Shown here in pieces: positions 52,301 through 60,027 of a DNA stretch of 64,000 nt. The position numbers and the translations under genes were made by a program. This DNA comes from Deltaproteobacteria bacterium (GTDB lineage Bacteria > Myxococcota_A > Polyangia > GCA-2747355). The DNA is taken from NCBI GenBank assembly GCA_020633415.1, contig JACKDQ010000007.1:124001-188000 (forward strand), given 5' to 3'. Each line of letters starts with the position of its first letter. Within the stretch, counting starts at the first letter, position 1. Below the pieces are notes generated by a model that saw only the letters and a program-made list of their open reading frames with translations, did not search any database and had not been told where the DNA came from.

Positions 52301-52498
52301 CAAGCGCTCAGCGCCTACCGTCGCGCGCAACAGCTGGTCAAGAGCGGCGACTGGGCCGGCTATGGCAAAGCGCAGCAAGACCTTGGTCAGCTACTCGAGC
52401 GTTTGGCCAAGCAGCTACAGAGCGGCTTGCCCTCCACCCCGAAACAGGCGCCCAAGAGCACGCCTGCGGCACAACCAACCGCGCCGGCCAACCCCTAG
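49325..52498 (+). CDS. UPF0182 membrane protein with inserted PDZ domain
   Basis: A 1057-residue protein. The first 330 residues hold about seven membrane helices. The rest is the large extracytoplasmic domain of UPF0182 (COG1615), with landmarks YRWFGHLGFGSIY, RDIGFYLFKLP, NNRPTIDNIKLWDPRPL, YGVVLSPVNRTVGEGMPD, EFDYPQ, and LMVPFTMMNKDNLRGWL. Residues about 470-550 form a PDZ domain (GYLGISVVQG, GSPAAAAGIVVGETIKAVNG, VEEFDESRRQIVAGDDVEL) placed between the 'LKDFPP' segment and the 'PQIYYG' strand, which are normally close together in the family. The final 90 residues are low-complexity Lys/Gln/Pro. ATG 49325 is chosen over GTG 49316. The function is unknown. Confidence 0.9.
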   Translation: MSEKKSKEERKKILRKRLIIAAVALLMIVAGLAGMANVLTEYRWFGHLGFGSIYVTVLASRVGIGLVFGLVALIAIAIHIHVIRKVSSPRKDWHFQTPEGEIDLQQFVKKVSTPVVVAAGILAAAAMGVLASQHWEDVLKFLNATSFGHSEPVLKRDIGFYLFKLPTLEFVQEWLIYLTGLCLFFSAAVYFFRNAISIEGRWPKMNDGIRAHLLVALACVIAVIGWGFRLEMYETLFSRRGAVDGAGYADVYANLVAYRVLFFGSLLCGLYLIVNGLRVKTSDPKKAFFRPAIAVVSLVGLYGLGIFAGPYVIQGFVVKPNELDKERPYLAYAIHHTRAAYGLDKIKEIKVAANERLEPQALENNRPTIDNIKLWDPRPLRDTYRQLQELKTYYDFPNISIDRYRLETGYWQVMLSARELVIDQLPHAARTWVNRHLQYTHGYGVVLSPVNRTVGEGMPDLWLKDFPPVQPGYLGISVVQGHSAVRAEQIDAGSPAAAAGIVVGETIKAVNGRPVRSVEEFDESRRQIVAGDDVELTTSTGVRKIVAAARFASLKLDRPQIYYGLKTDDYAIVGTTNQEFDYPQTKRQGLDSKDVYTTYAGKGGVAIDGFLSRLFFSIRFADLKLFFTSTLTDKTRVLFNRSIQQRVHTVAPFLMLDQEPYVVIANKRLYWIQDAYTISYRHPYSRTTSLGRRQRINYIRNSVKVVIDAYDGTVDFYLWDETDPMIQTYKKIFPKLFKARGEMQRDLKAHVRYPKDLFTIQADMYQSFHMTDPGDFYRGQDLWAIAKRLAANSSDTSSAGPRQPGVSARQVTEQMRMQPYYMIMRLPEAKDEEFVLMVPFTMMNKDNLRGWLSARNDGEDYGRLLLYEYPEEKLVYGPLQIEARIDQDSYISQWITLRNQQGSKVIRGDLLVIPIEDAILYVQPIYLEATQAQLPELKQVIVAFGNKLAMKNTLAEALKAVFGVRHAAVAKRSEGEDKTSPALTAAQGTVAAQALSAYRRAQQLVKSGDWAGYGKAQQDLGQLLERLAKQLQSGLPSTPKQAPKSTPAAQPTAPANP

Positions 52499-52544
52499 TT
52501 CGCAAAGACCGGTCCGCTAGCGACTCGTGGTATGATCATCGGCG

Positions 52545-53012
52545 ATGATCGTCTTCGAGTCGCTGGCTAAGCCTTTGTTGCTGTTACACGCCCTGGCCAG
52601 TTTGGCACTCACCGGAGCGGTGACTCACAACGGCCTGATCGCAATTCGCCAGCTGTTCGGTCAGGCGACGAAAACACGCCTGCAAAAGCTCTACGTAAAG
52701 CTCGCGTTTTATCTCTATGTCCCCTCGTTTGTGCTCGGCCTGCTGATCTACCCGGCCTTTCGCGTTCGTGTACGGGCTGCCTATCTCGACGCCGCGATCC
52801 CGCTGGCCAAGCGCTTGTTTGAGGTCAAAGAACATTGGCTGGCGATCGGTTTGGCGATTCTCTTGGTCTACTACCCGCTCAGTCGCGTGATCGACGTGCG
52901 CCGCCGTGACGGCGTGACGCTGATGTACAACGTTTTCGGTATCGCGCTCGCCCTGATCGTCTGGCTGTCGACGATCGTCGGTCTGTTGCTGGTGATGCAG
53001 AGGTCGATATGA
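52545..53012 (+). CDS. Integral membrane protein of unknown function
   Basis: A 155-residue protein with four predicted membrane helices (LLLLHALASLALTGAV, LAFYLYVPSFVLGLLIYPAF, WLAIGLAILLVYYPLSRVI, VFGIALALIVWLSTIVGLLL). Its stop overlaps the next gene's start (ATGA), so the two are coupled and may form a complex. No cofactor ligands are clearly placed, although His16 and His28 lie in the first helix region and could bind haem. Confidence 0.75.
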   Translation: MIVFESLAKPLLLLHALASLALTGAVTHNGLIAIRQLFGQATKTRLQKLYVKLAFYLYVPSFVLGLLIYPAFRVRVRAAYLDAAIPLAKRLFEVKEHWLAIGLAILLVYYPLSRVIDVRRRDGVTLMYNVFGIALALIVWLSTIVGLLLVMQRSI

Positions 53013-53389
53013 GCGAGCAACACAGCGCTCGGCAGCGCGACGAGCGCTCGCCAGCAGACCCGGGCCCAATCGCCGCCAGCATGCTTGGCTTGACCGGCTT
53101 TTGTCTGTTCTACGTGGGCGCCAAACTGCTCGCCATTCCGTTGCCCCACTACTTGCCGCTCGAGGCGCGCTTTGTGCTGAGCGTTAGCGAAGGCAAAGTC
53201 AGCATGGGGTACTACGCGATGATCGGCTTCGGGCTGATCGGCATGCTTGTCGGCATCATTGTCGGCTCGCTACCCCCGATACGACGGTGGGCCGAACAAG
53301 ACCGTTCGCGCAGCATGCTCGGGCTCTTGACCCTTGGCACACTGGTGCTTGCCCTCGGCTATTACTTGGTGGTCGAGCTCTGGCTCTAG
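53009..53389 (+). CDS. Small integral membrane protein, partner of the preceding one
   Basis: A 126-residue protein with a charged soluble N-terminus and three helices (MLGLTGFCLFYVGAKLLAI, YYAMIGFGLIGMLVGIIVGS, LLTLGTLVLALGYYLVVEL). It overlaps the upstream gene by 4 bp. Convergent with the matrixin-like gene, 3 bp apart. No family is recognised. Confidence 0.72.
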   Translation: MSEQHSARQRDERSPADPGPIAASMLGLTGFCLFYVGAKLLAIPLPHYLPLEARFVLSVSEGKVSMGYYAMIGFGLIGMLVGIIVGSLPPIRRWAEQDRSRSMLGLLTLGTLVLALGYYLVVELWL

Positions 53390-53392
53390 GCG

Positions 53393-54349
53393 CTATGACG
53401 CTGGCAGTCGCCGCCGTCGGCCGAGCAGGAAGGCGACGAAGAGCACCGCGGCCAGCGGCACCCAGCCAAGGGCGCCATCGTCACTGACCGCGCAGCCATC
53501 CGCACAGCCGGGGGTGAGGTCGACCTGCACACACTGCCCGGGGTCTTTGGCGATCGGGTAGGTCGAGCAAATGCCATCGATGTCATCTGGCTCGGGAGAG
53601 CGCTTCTTGGTCTCCCCGCTGGTCGCTGTGAAAAACATCGTGGCGTCTTTTTGCTCTTTGGTGAGAGCTGGGTTGAGGCTTGCGGCTTTGGAAAAGCAAC
53701 TGGGCACGGGGTTGCCATCGCCATCGAGTTGGGAGCCGCGGCCGGAAAAGCAGGTGTGATCGAGGCCCAGCACATGGCCCAACTCGTGGGCGACGAGGTT
53801 CTCGACGTCCACTTTGCCGGCGCTACCATCGGTGCCGAATTTTGTCCCTCGCGAGCTCGAGCCGTTGAGCTCGACGTCGGCATCGATAATCCTGCCGTCC
53901 TGGTCGCTATCCTTGTTGTCGATAAAGGAGATTGTCGTCAGCGCGTTGGCCATCGGGTCGCGCGTATATTCGTTGTTTTGGTCGAGCACCGCCCATTCAC
54001 CCTCGACAAACACCACCGCGACCTCGTTGGGACCGCGCTTATCGGTGCCGAACAGCGAATCAGGGGAAGGGTCCAGACGCTGGAAACGCATGTAGGAGCA
54101 GCTCTTGGTCGCTTCCTCCCAGTCGGTCATCGCCGAGCCGATCGCCACCACCTCGCTACCGTCGGTGATCTGGCTCGAGCCGACCGAGTTGGGGCGGATA
54201 TAGATGCAGTTGCTGCCAAACCAGCGCATCGTGGTCTTGCTCTCTTCGGTTCTACTCGGCACGTAGCCGAAGGTCGGCAAAGACAGCGTCGAGAGCAAAC
54301 CAAACGCGATCGTCGCTAGCGCGATCTGCGCTGTGTGTCGACGGGTCAT
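53393..54349 (-). CDS. Matrixin-like metzincin protease with MYXO-CTERM-like tail
   Basis: A 318-residue secreted protease. It has a signal peptide (IALATIAFGLLSTLSLPTFG) and the zinc motif HELGHVLGLDH (His188, Glu189, His192, His198), the HExxHxxGxxH of metzincins. The C-terminus is GCADGC, a short linker, a hydrophobic helix (LGWVPLAAVLFVAFLLG) and RRRR, the plan of a MYXO-CTERM sorting signal, so the enzyme is probably processed and anchored at the surface. A methionine turn (MFFTA) lies further on. ATG overlaps the stop of the upstream partner gene. Confidence 0.9.
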   Translation of the reverse strand: MTRRHTAQIALATIAFGLLSTLSLPTFGYVPSRTEESKTTMRWFGSNCIYIRPNSVGSSQITDGSEVVAIGSAMTDWEEATKSCSYMRFQRLDPSPDSLFGTDKRGPNEVAVVFVEGEWAVLDQNNEYTRDPMANALTTISFIDNKDSDQDGRIIDADVELNGSSSRGTKFGTDGSAGKVDVENLVAHELGHVLGLDHTCFSGRGSQLDGDGNPVPSCFSKAASLNPALTKEQKDATMFFTATSGETKKRSPEPDDIDGICSTYPIAKDPGQCVQVDLTPGCADGCAVSDDGALGWVPLAAVLFVAFLLGRRRRLPAS

Positions 54350-54957
54350 CGGCAGCGACCTTCAGCGAGGCAGGCCGATCTCATGCGCTTGATGCGCACC
54401 AGCAACGCCGTCAGCGTTTCGGTTTTGGCTTGGTTGTTGGTTTGAATCTTGGCCGGTGCCGCCGTTGTTCCAGCAGTAGTGGTGCCGCCGGCGGGTTCGG
54501 TCAGCGCCAATCCAGAAAGATCGCGGGTCGTGGTCGGTAGGCCGCCTTTGACGCGCGTGATAAAGAATGCCCCCTGGCTCATACCAACCGCTGAATACCA
54601 GCCTTGGTGGTGTCGCAAAAAGAGCAGCACTTCGTCGCCCGAGGTCAGCACCGCTGCGCCGAACACGCGCTGAGCCAGGCCGTTGACCTTGCCGCCCAAG
54701 CGTCGCACGGTTAGCGTGTCGCCCAGCTGGCAGCCTGCGATCGCTTGGTCGACGCGGAACGTCGCGTCGGTGATGATCCGCCGGCCATCTTTTGTCCAGC
54801 GGCTCTCTGTCCGCAGGACGCGCCCGACGGCGATCGTCTCAGCAGCGCGGGTCAATTGATCGAGATCGAGGCGCTGGAGCACGCTGGCTTCGGCCAGAGC
54901 TGGCGCTCCCCATGCTGACAGCGTCAGCAGTAGCGCAAAAAGAGTGGTTCTCAACAT
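54346..54957 (-). CDS. Secreted protein encoded with the matrixin-like protease
   Basis: A 203-residue protein with a signal peptide (LFALLLTLSAWGAPALAEA). The mature part is mainly beta, with DATFRVDQAIAGCQLGDTL and SGDEVLLFLRHHQGWYSAVG. A Thr/Ala/Pro linker and two cysteines end the chain. Its stop overlaps the start of the protease gene (ATGA), so translation is coupled. It may be an inhibitor, chaperone or co-factor of the protease; this is inference from order only. It is divergent from gltX. Confidence 0.75.
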   Translation of the reverse strand: MLRTTLFALLLTLSAWGAPALAEASVLQRLDLDQLTRAAETIAVGRVLRTESRWTKDGRRIITDATFRVDQAIAGCQLGDTLTVRRLGGKVNGLAQRVFGAAVLTSGDEVLLFLRHHQGWYSAVGMSQGAFFITRVKGGLPTTTRDLSGLALTEPAGGTTTAGTTAAPAKIQTNNQAKTETLTALLVRIKRMRSACLAEGRCR

Positions 54958-55065
54958 TTTTGAAGCTTACCTTTGGCCCAGGGATCGGTCAAACGCCGAT
55001 CGCCAGCTGCGGTCTCGGCACTTGTCGTGATTGACCCGGCGCGCGGCCTTTGTTAAGGCCTGCTC

Positions 55066-56526
55066 ATGTCGAATCAAGAAGTTCGCGTCCGTATCGCACC
55101 CAGTCCCACCGGTGACCCGCATGTGGGAACCGCCTACGTTGGACTATTTAACTATGCCTTCGCGCGTCACCATGGTGGCAAGTTCATCCTGCGAATCGAA
55201 GACACCGATCAACAGCGCTCGACGCAGACCGCCGAGGAGGCGATCCTGCGCAGCCTGCGCTGGCTTGGGCTAACCTGGGACGAGGGACCGGATGTCGGTG
55301 GGCCCTACGGCCCTTATCGGCAGTCAGAACGCGCGGCGATCTATCAAGAGCATGCCTCAATGCTGATCGAAAAGGGCGAAGCCTATCGTTGCTTTTGTTC
55401 GGCGGAGCGTTTGGCTGAGCTGCGCAAGCTCGGTGGCAGCCAGCGCGGCTACGACGGTCATTGCCGCGAGATCGATCCGGCGGAGAGCACCCGTCGCGCG
55501 GCAAGCGAGTCGCACGTGGTGCGGCTCAAGATGCCCAGGACCGGTGAGACGGTGCTGCGCGATCAGCTGCGTGGTGCGGTGACGCTACCCAATGAGCAGA
55601 GCGACGATCAAATATTGCTCAAGAGTGACGGGTTGCCGACCTACCACCTGGCCAACGTGGTCGACGATCATCTGATGAAAGTCTCTCACGTGATCCGCGC
55701 CGAGGAGTGGATCTCGTCGGCGCCCAAGCACTTGCGACTTTACCAGGCGTTCGGCTGGGAGCCGCCGAAGATGATCCACCTGCCGCTGCTGCGCAATGCC
55801 GACAAGAACAAGAGCAAGATCTCCAAGCGCCGCAACCCGGTTAGCCTCGACTACTACCGCGAAGCCGGCATTCTGCCCGAGGCGATGTGCAACTTCCTGG
55901 CGCTGATGGGCTGGTCCTTTGGCGATGATCGTGAGCGGTTCACCCTCGAAGAGATGATCGAGCGCTTCGATCTGGTCGAGGGCAGCGTTAGCCTCTCGGG
56001 GCCGGTGTTCGACCTGGAAAAGCTCGCCTGGCTCAACAGCCTGTACCTCAAAGATCTCTCTGACGAACAGCTCGCCGATGGCTTGATCGCTTGGGGGCTG
56101 AACCGCGAGAAGTTGGTGGCACTCGCGCCGTTGATCCGCGAGCGCATTCGCAAGTTCGACGAGTTCATTCCCTTGGTCGATTACGTCTTCGCTGGCGACC
56201 TCGACTACACCCCGCTTTTGCCCCAGTTGGTGGCGAAAAAGCGCGAGCCCAAAGAGACCGCCGAGATGCTTGAGCAGCTGGCCGACGCGCTGGATGCGGT
56301 CAACCTGTGGACCGTCGAGGGGCTTGAAGCGAGCTGCCGCGTATTTTGCGAAGAGCGCGGCTGGAAGACCAAGGAAGTCTTCATGGCGCTGCGCCTGATC
56401 AGCACCGGTCGTAAAGCCTCGCCGCCGCTATTTGACACGATGCTGGTCATCGGTCGCGAGCGCTGTCGTCGCCGCTTGCGCCTGGCGATCACCGCTCTCA
56501 AAGCCTATCGGCCCGCCGCGCACTAA
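55066..56526 (+). CDS. gltX: Glutamate-tRNA ligase
   Basis: A 486-residue class I aminoacyl-tRNA synthetase that charges tRNA-Glu. The opening VRVRIAPSPTGDPHVGTA holds the HIGH-type motif (His19-Val-Gly-Thr). The second signature is KSKISKR near residue 248. RIEDTDQQRS and GLPTYHLANVVDDH are typical. The zinc-knuckle region has YRCFCSAERL and HCR. The C-terminal anticodon-binding domain is complete. Length is normal for bacterial GltX. It stands alone with 108 bp upstream to the divergent secreted-protein gene. Confidence 0.97.
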   Translation: MSNQEVRVRIAPSPTGDPHVGTAYVGLFNYAFARHHGGKFILRIEDTDQQRSTQTAEEAILRSLRWLGLTWDEGPDVGGPYGPYRQSERAAIYQEHASMLIEKGEAYRCFCSAERLAELRKLGGSQRGYDGHCREIDPAESTRRAASESHVVRLKMPRTGETVLRDQLRGAVTLPNEQSDDQILLKSDGLPTYHLANVVDDHLMKVSHVIRAEEWISSAPKHLRLYQAFGWEPPKMIHLPLLRNADKNKSKISKRRNPVSLDYYREAGILPEAMCNFLALMGWSFGDDRERFTLEEMIERFDLVEGSVSLSGPVFDLEKLAWLNSLYLKDLSDEQLADGLIAWGLNREKLVALAPLIRERIRKFDEFIPLVDYVFAGDLDYTPLLPQLVAKKREPKETAEMLEQLADALDAVNLWTVEGLEASCRVFCEERGWKTKEVFMALRLISTGRKASPPLFDTMLVIGRERCRRRLRLAITALKAYRPAAH

Positions 56527-56666
56527 CCGCGCCAATTCCCTTCTGCTTTCGATGTGTTGCACGTCGGCGGGCGCCCGCGCACCCCGCCGCGTGGGCGCCC
56601 GCGCGGGTGTGCACGGCAACCACTTGTTATTAAACGAAAATTTACGTGTAGCCGCCGTGCCTACAT

Positions 56667-56686
56667 ACGACGAATTACGACGAATT
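56667..56686. repeat. Tandem ACGACGAATT pair upstream of the glycosyltransferase gene
   Basis: Two perfect head-to-tail copies of ACGACGAATT, in AT-richer DNA about 130 bp before the glycosyltransferase start. The 10-bp period equals one helical turn, so it could be an operator. The remainder of 56527-56812 holds GC-rich inverted segments (GGGCGCCCGCGC) but no gene. Confidence 0.5.
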
Positions 56687-56812
56687 ACATTTTGGTGACA
56701 ATTCGCAAAGCGGCTCTGGCTACCTTCTCACACACTAGCGTGCGCTCGCGCACATTCGAAGTGTCTGCGTCGCACGCCGACCGTTTTGCTCGATTTCGTA
56801 AGGAAGCTCCAA

Positions 56813-58276
56813 ATGTCTTGGTTACAGATCACGCTGATTAGCACCTACTTGCTCATCTTGCTGCTGCTCGCCTTTTACGGGTTCCATCGCACCCTGCTGG
56901 TCCTGCTGTTCTACCGCCACAAGAAACAGGTCCCGGTGGCAAAGCGTCGGTTCGCCGAGCACGAATTGCCAGTGGTCACTGTGCAGTGCCCACTCTTTAA
57001 CGAAATGTACGTTGCCGAGCGACTGCTCGAGGCAGTGGCCACCTTGGATTACCCGGTCGACAAGCTCGAGGTCCAGGTGCTCGACGATTCGACCGACGAG
57101 ACCCAGGGAATTTGCCGCGCCAAGGTCAACGAGCTGCGCAAGCGCGGCGTTGATGCGCATTACATTCACCGTACCGACCGCACGGGCTACAAGGCGGGCG
57201 CGCTGGAAAACGGTCTGAAGACGGCCCGCGGTGAGTTCGTGATGGTCTTCGATGCGGACTTTGTGCCGCAGGCGCAGACGCTGCGCGACATGATCCACTT
57301 CTTCTCCGATGACAAGATCGGCATGGTTCAAGCGCGCTGGGGTCACGTCAACCGCGACTACTCCTCGCTAACCGAAGTCGAAGCGTTGATGCTCGACGGT
57401 CACTTCGTGATCGAGCACACCGCGCGCCATCGCTCGGGGCGGTTCTTCAACTTCAACGGCACCGCCGGCATGTGGCGCAAGTCGACGATCGAAGACGCTG
57501 GGGGTTGGGAGCACGACACGCTGACCGAGGACATGGATCTTTCCTATCGCGCCCAACTCAAAGGTTGGGAGTTCGTTTACCTGCCTGACATCATCTCGCC
57601 CGCCGAGCTGCCGGTGGAGATGAATTCATTCAAGTCACAGCAATTCCGTTGGGCCAAGGGCTCGATTCAGGTTGCCCGCAAGTTGTTGCCGCGCATTCTC
57701 AAAGCTGACATCCCGCGCAGCGTCAAATGGGAGGCCTTTTTCCATCTGACCAACAACTTCGCCTATCCGCTGCTGCTGTTGCTCTCGCTGTTGCTCGTAC
57801 CCAACCTCGCGGTTCGCACCGCTCACGGTTGGCGCGAGGTGGTCCTCGTCGACTTGCCGCTGTTTTTCGGCACGACGATGAGCGTGCTCTCTTTTTACAT
57901 CGTCTCTCAGCGTGAGATCGGTGTGCCGACCGGCTGGGCCAATCTGCTCTATCGGCTGCCGCTGATGCTGGCGATCGGTATCGGGCTGTGCATCAACCAG
58001 ACGCGCGCGGTGTTCGAAGCCTTGCTGGGTAAAGAGACCGAGTTCGTCCGCACGCCGAAGCACGGTGTTGCTAATCGTCGTGAGAGCTGGGCGAAGAAAC
58101 GCTATCGCGGCATCAAGACGATTATCCCCTACATCGAGTTGGCGATGGCTGGCTACTTCACCCTGGCGATCGTGATCGCCATCCGCGGTCAGCACTACGT
58201 CTCGATCCCATTCTTGCTGCTGTTCTTCGTCGGCTACGGCTACGTTGGCGCGCTCTCGGTGTTCCAGCGTCGCTAG
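56813..58276 (+). CDS. Family 2 glycosyltransferase, membrane, cellulose synthase-like
   Basis: A 487-residue processive-type glycosyltransferase. An N-terminal membrane helix (LISTYLLILLLLAFYGF) precedes the catalytic domain with VQVLDDSTDET (nucleotide-sugar binding), VFDADF (DxD), TEDMDLSYR and the QQFRWAKG signature (Q-x-x-R-W). At least four membrane helices follow. The build matches enzymes that make and export beta-glucans or lipid-linked sugars. The sugar and product are unknown. ATG 56813 has GGA upstream; TTG 56786 is in frame. No accessory bcs genes are nearby. Confidence 0.93.
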   Translation: MSWLQITLISTYLLILLLLAFYGFHRTLLVLLFYRHKKQVPVAKRRFAEHELPVVTVQCPLFNEMYVAERLLEAVATLDYPVDKLEVQVLDDSTDETQGICRAKVNELRKRGVDAHYIHRTDRTGYKAGALENGLKTARGEFVMVFDADFVPQAQTLRDMIHFFSDDKIGMVQARWGHVNRDYSSLTEVEALMLDGHFVIEHTARHRSGRFFNFNGTAGMWRKSTIEDAGGWEHDTLTEDMDLSYRAQLKGWEFVYLPDIISPAELPVEMNSFKSQQFRWAKGSIQVARKLLPRILKADIPRSVKWEAFFHLTNNFAYPLLLLLSLLLVPNLAVRTAHGWREVVLVDLPLFFGTTMSVLSFYIVSQREIGVPTGWANLLYRLPLMLAIGIGLCINQTRAVFEALLGKETEFVRTPKHGVANRRESWAKKRYRGIKTIIPYIELAMAGYFTLAIVIAIRGQHYVSIPFLLLFFVGYGYVGALSVFQRR

Positions 58277-58440
58277 CTTCAAATCGCTAGACGCGATCTC
58301 TTTGGCCACGTCTGTGCGCCCGGCCGCCCCTCGGTCGGGTCTCGTCATATCCATCTATGATCACCGCATGTTATAGCGGGCTGGGAAGCGTGGCCCCTGC
58401 GCTGCGTATCCAATAGCGGATTGTGATAGAAGTGCAGCCG

Positions 58441-59310
58441 ATGAGCCTTAAGTGGTTTTCGAGAAATCTTTCAGTCGCACCGTTTGCCGTATTTTGCCTC
58501 GGCGCGTGTTTTTGCGCCTGTAGCGGTGGCACGACCCACCCGCAGGGCGGTAGAGACGACGCCGGCGTTAGCCTCAACGATCTTTCGTTGCTTACCGTGC
58601 TCGACGGCTTGGGCCGCACCGACCAGACAGTGGGCGACGGCGGTTCGCCGAAGGCCGATGGGCAAGCCAGCGATGCTAGACAGCTGCCCGACCTCGCCGC
58701 TAACCGCGACGGCGCGACCGCTCCGCCGGATGCGCTGCTGCCGATCGATCAGGGCATCACCAGTACAGATCCATTCAGTGCGGCCAGCTGTAGTGGCACA
58801 CCGATGCTCGAAAAGCGCGCGGCGCTGCTCCTGGCCGGAGCCGTGCGCACTAGCTTGGGCCAAGCGACCCTGATGGTGCGCAGGCGCAGTTGCAGCGACC
58901 CGAGCACGTGTGGTCGGTGGCAGCCGCCAGTGGCTCACCAACAGGTCCTCGTCACCTATTCCGGAGGGGTGACCACGCGTCGCAAGACCTTTGCCTTTCC
59001 GACCGAGTTAACGCTCTGGCGCTCGGCATCGCTCAACAAAGTCACCGTGCAGCATCGCTCGGAAGTGCTTCGCTGCCCCAACTGCACGACCCCGCTGGGG
59101 ATGACCTTTGCATTCGGTCAAAACCCGGCGACGGCGACCTATCCGCGCATTCGCATCTATGACCCGGCGCCGCAGAGCCAGTGGGACTACACCGAGTTCG
59201 ACATCGCGATCGGTCGCGACGCGAATCTTTTCGTCGGTTACGACTGCGCGCGTTTTTGGTCACTGAGCTACGACGGCACGGAAGAGTTTGCTGCGCTATA
59301 TCGCTTCTGA
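58441..59310 (+). CDS. Lipoprotein of unknown function
   Basis: A 289-residue lipoprotein from ATG 58441. VAPFAVFCLGACFCACSGG contains more than one possible lipidation Cys (LGAC is best). An Asp/Ala/Pro-rich spacer (ANRDGATAPPDALL) leads to a folded beta-rich domain with paired cysteines (RCPNCTT, SCSDPSTC). It is 8 bp ahead of the convergent macrodomain gene. No family is recognised. Confidence 0.7.
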   Translation: MSLKWFSRNLSVAPFAVFCLGACFCACSGGTTHPQGGRDDAGVSLNDLSLLTVLDGLGRTDQTVGDGGSPKADGQASDARQLPDLAANRDGATAPPDALLPIDQGITSTDPFSAASCSGTPMLEKRAALLLAGAVRTSLGQATLMVRRRSCSDPSTCGRWQPPVAHQQVLVTYSGGVTTRRKTFAFPTELTLWRSASLNKVTVQHRSEVLRCPNCTTPLGMTFAFGQNPATATYPRIRIYDPAPQSQWDYTEFDIAIGRDANLFVGYDCARFWSLSYDGTEEFAALYRF

Positions 59311-59318
59311 TCAGTAGA

Positions 59319-59843
59319 TCAGTCGGTGCGCTGCGCGAGTAGCCTGCGGAGCGTTGCCGTCGCCTCGTCGTTGAAGGTGCAAAAGATCACCCGCTCCGGG
59401 ACGTCGTTGGCTCGCAAGAAGTTGCGGACCGAGCTGACCGCGATCTGGCAGGCCGCTTCGAGCGGGTAGCCATAGACGCCGGTGCTGATGCCGGGGAAAG
59501 CGATCGATTGGATGTCTTGGTCGCGGGCGAGGATCAGGCAGTTCTCATAGCAGTGCGCCAGCAGTTCGGGCTCTCCCGCGTTGCCACCACGCCAGACCGG
59601 GCCCACGGTATGTAGCACATACTTGGCCTTGAGCTGATAGCCCTCGGTGAGCTTGGCTTCGCCGGTCTTGCAGCCACCGAGCTGCCTGCATTCTTCGAGC
59701 AGCTCAGGCCCCGCCGCGCGGTGAATCGCGCCGTCGACCCCGCCGCCGCCAAGCAGCGTTTCGTTGGCGGCGTTGACGATCCCATCGACCGCCAACGTCG
59801 TGATGTCGCCCTGCCACACCTCTACCCGCTGATGCCACGCCAT
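59319..59843 (-). CDS. Macrodomain protein (probable ADP-ribose/O-acetyl-ADP-ribose hydrolase)
   Basis: A 174-residue single macrodomain of the MacroD/YmdB type. VEVWQGDITTLAVDGIVNAA, NETLLGGGGVDGAIHRAAG and GISTGVYGYP are the ADP-ribose-binding loops, and the Asn/Asp catalytic positions of MacroD enzymes are kept. Expected to remove O-acetyl-ADP-ribose or ADP-ribose from proteins. ATG 59843 is chosen; GTG 59891 is possible. An intrinsic terminator separates it from ahcY upstream. Confidence 0.92.
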   Translation of the reverse strand: MAWHQRVEVWQGDITTLAVDGIVNAANETLLGGGGVDGAIHRAAGPELLEECRQLGGCKTGEAKLTEGYQLKAKYVLHTVGPVWRGGNAGEPELLAHCYENCLILARDQDIQSIAFPGISTGVYGYPLEAACQIAVSSVRNFLRANDVPERVIFCTFNDEATATLRRLLAQRTD

Positions 59844-59925
59844 CTGCTGACGGTACAACGCGCCCGATCGCCGGACAAAGAAAATCGCCACCGAGCAAGG
59901 GCCTCGCGGTCAAGCAAAGGGGGGC

Positions 59926-59962
59926 AAAGAAAAAGGGTCGCCCACCGTCAAGCGGGCGACCC
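59926..59962 (-). terminator. Intrinsic terminator after ahcY
   Basis: On the minus strand, GGGTCGCCC (59962-59954) pairs perfectly with GGGCGACCC (59943-59935) over a 10-base loop, followed by TTTTTCTTT (59934-59926). It begins 65 bases after the ahcY stop. This is the clearest rho-independent terminator in the window. Confidence 0.93.
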
Positions 59963-60027
59963 GAGGTACGCGCTTAGCCCCAAACGTTCTGGGGTGAATG
60001 TTCGCCAAGGCGAACCCGAGCGCAAGC

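Noticed and set aside
60000..60015. GTTCGCC-AA-GGCGAAC hairpin near the end of ahcY
   Set aside because: The loop of two bases is too tight and no T-run follows; the true terminator is at 59926-59962.
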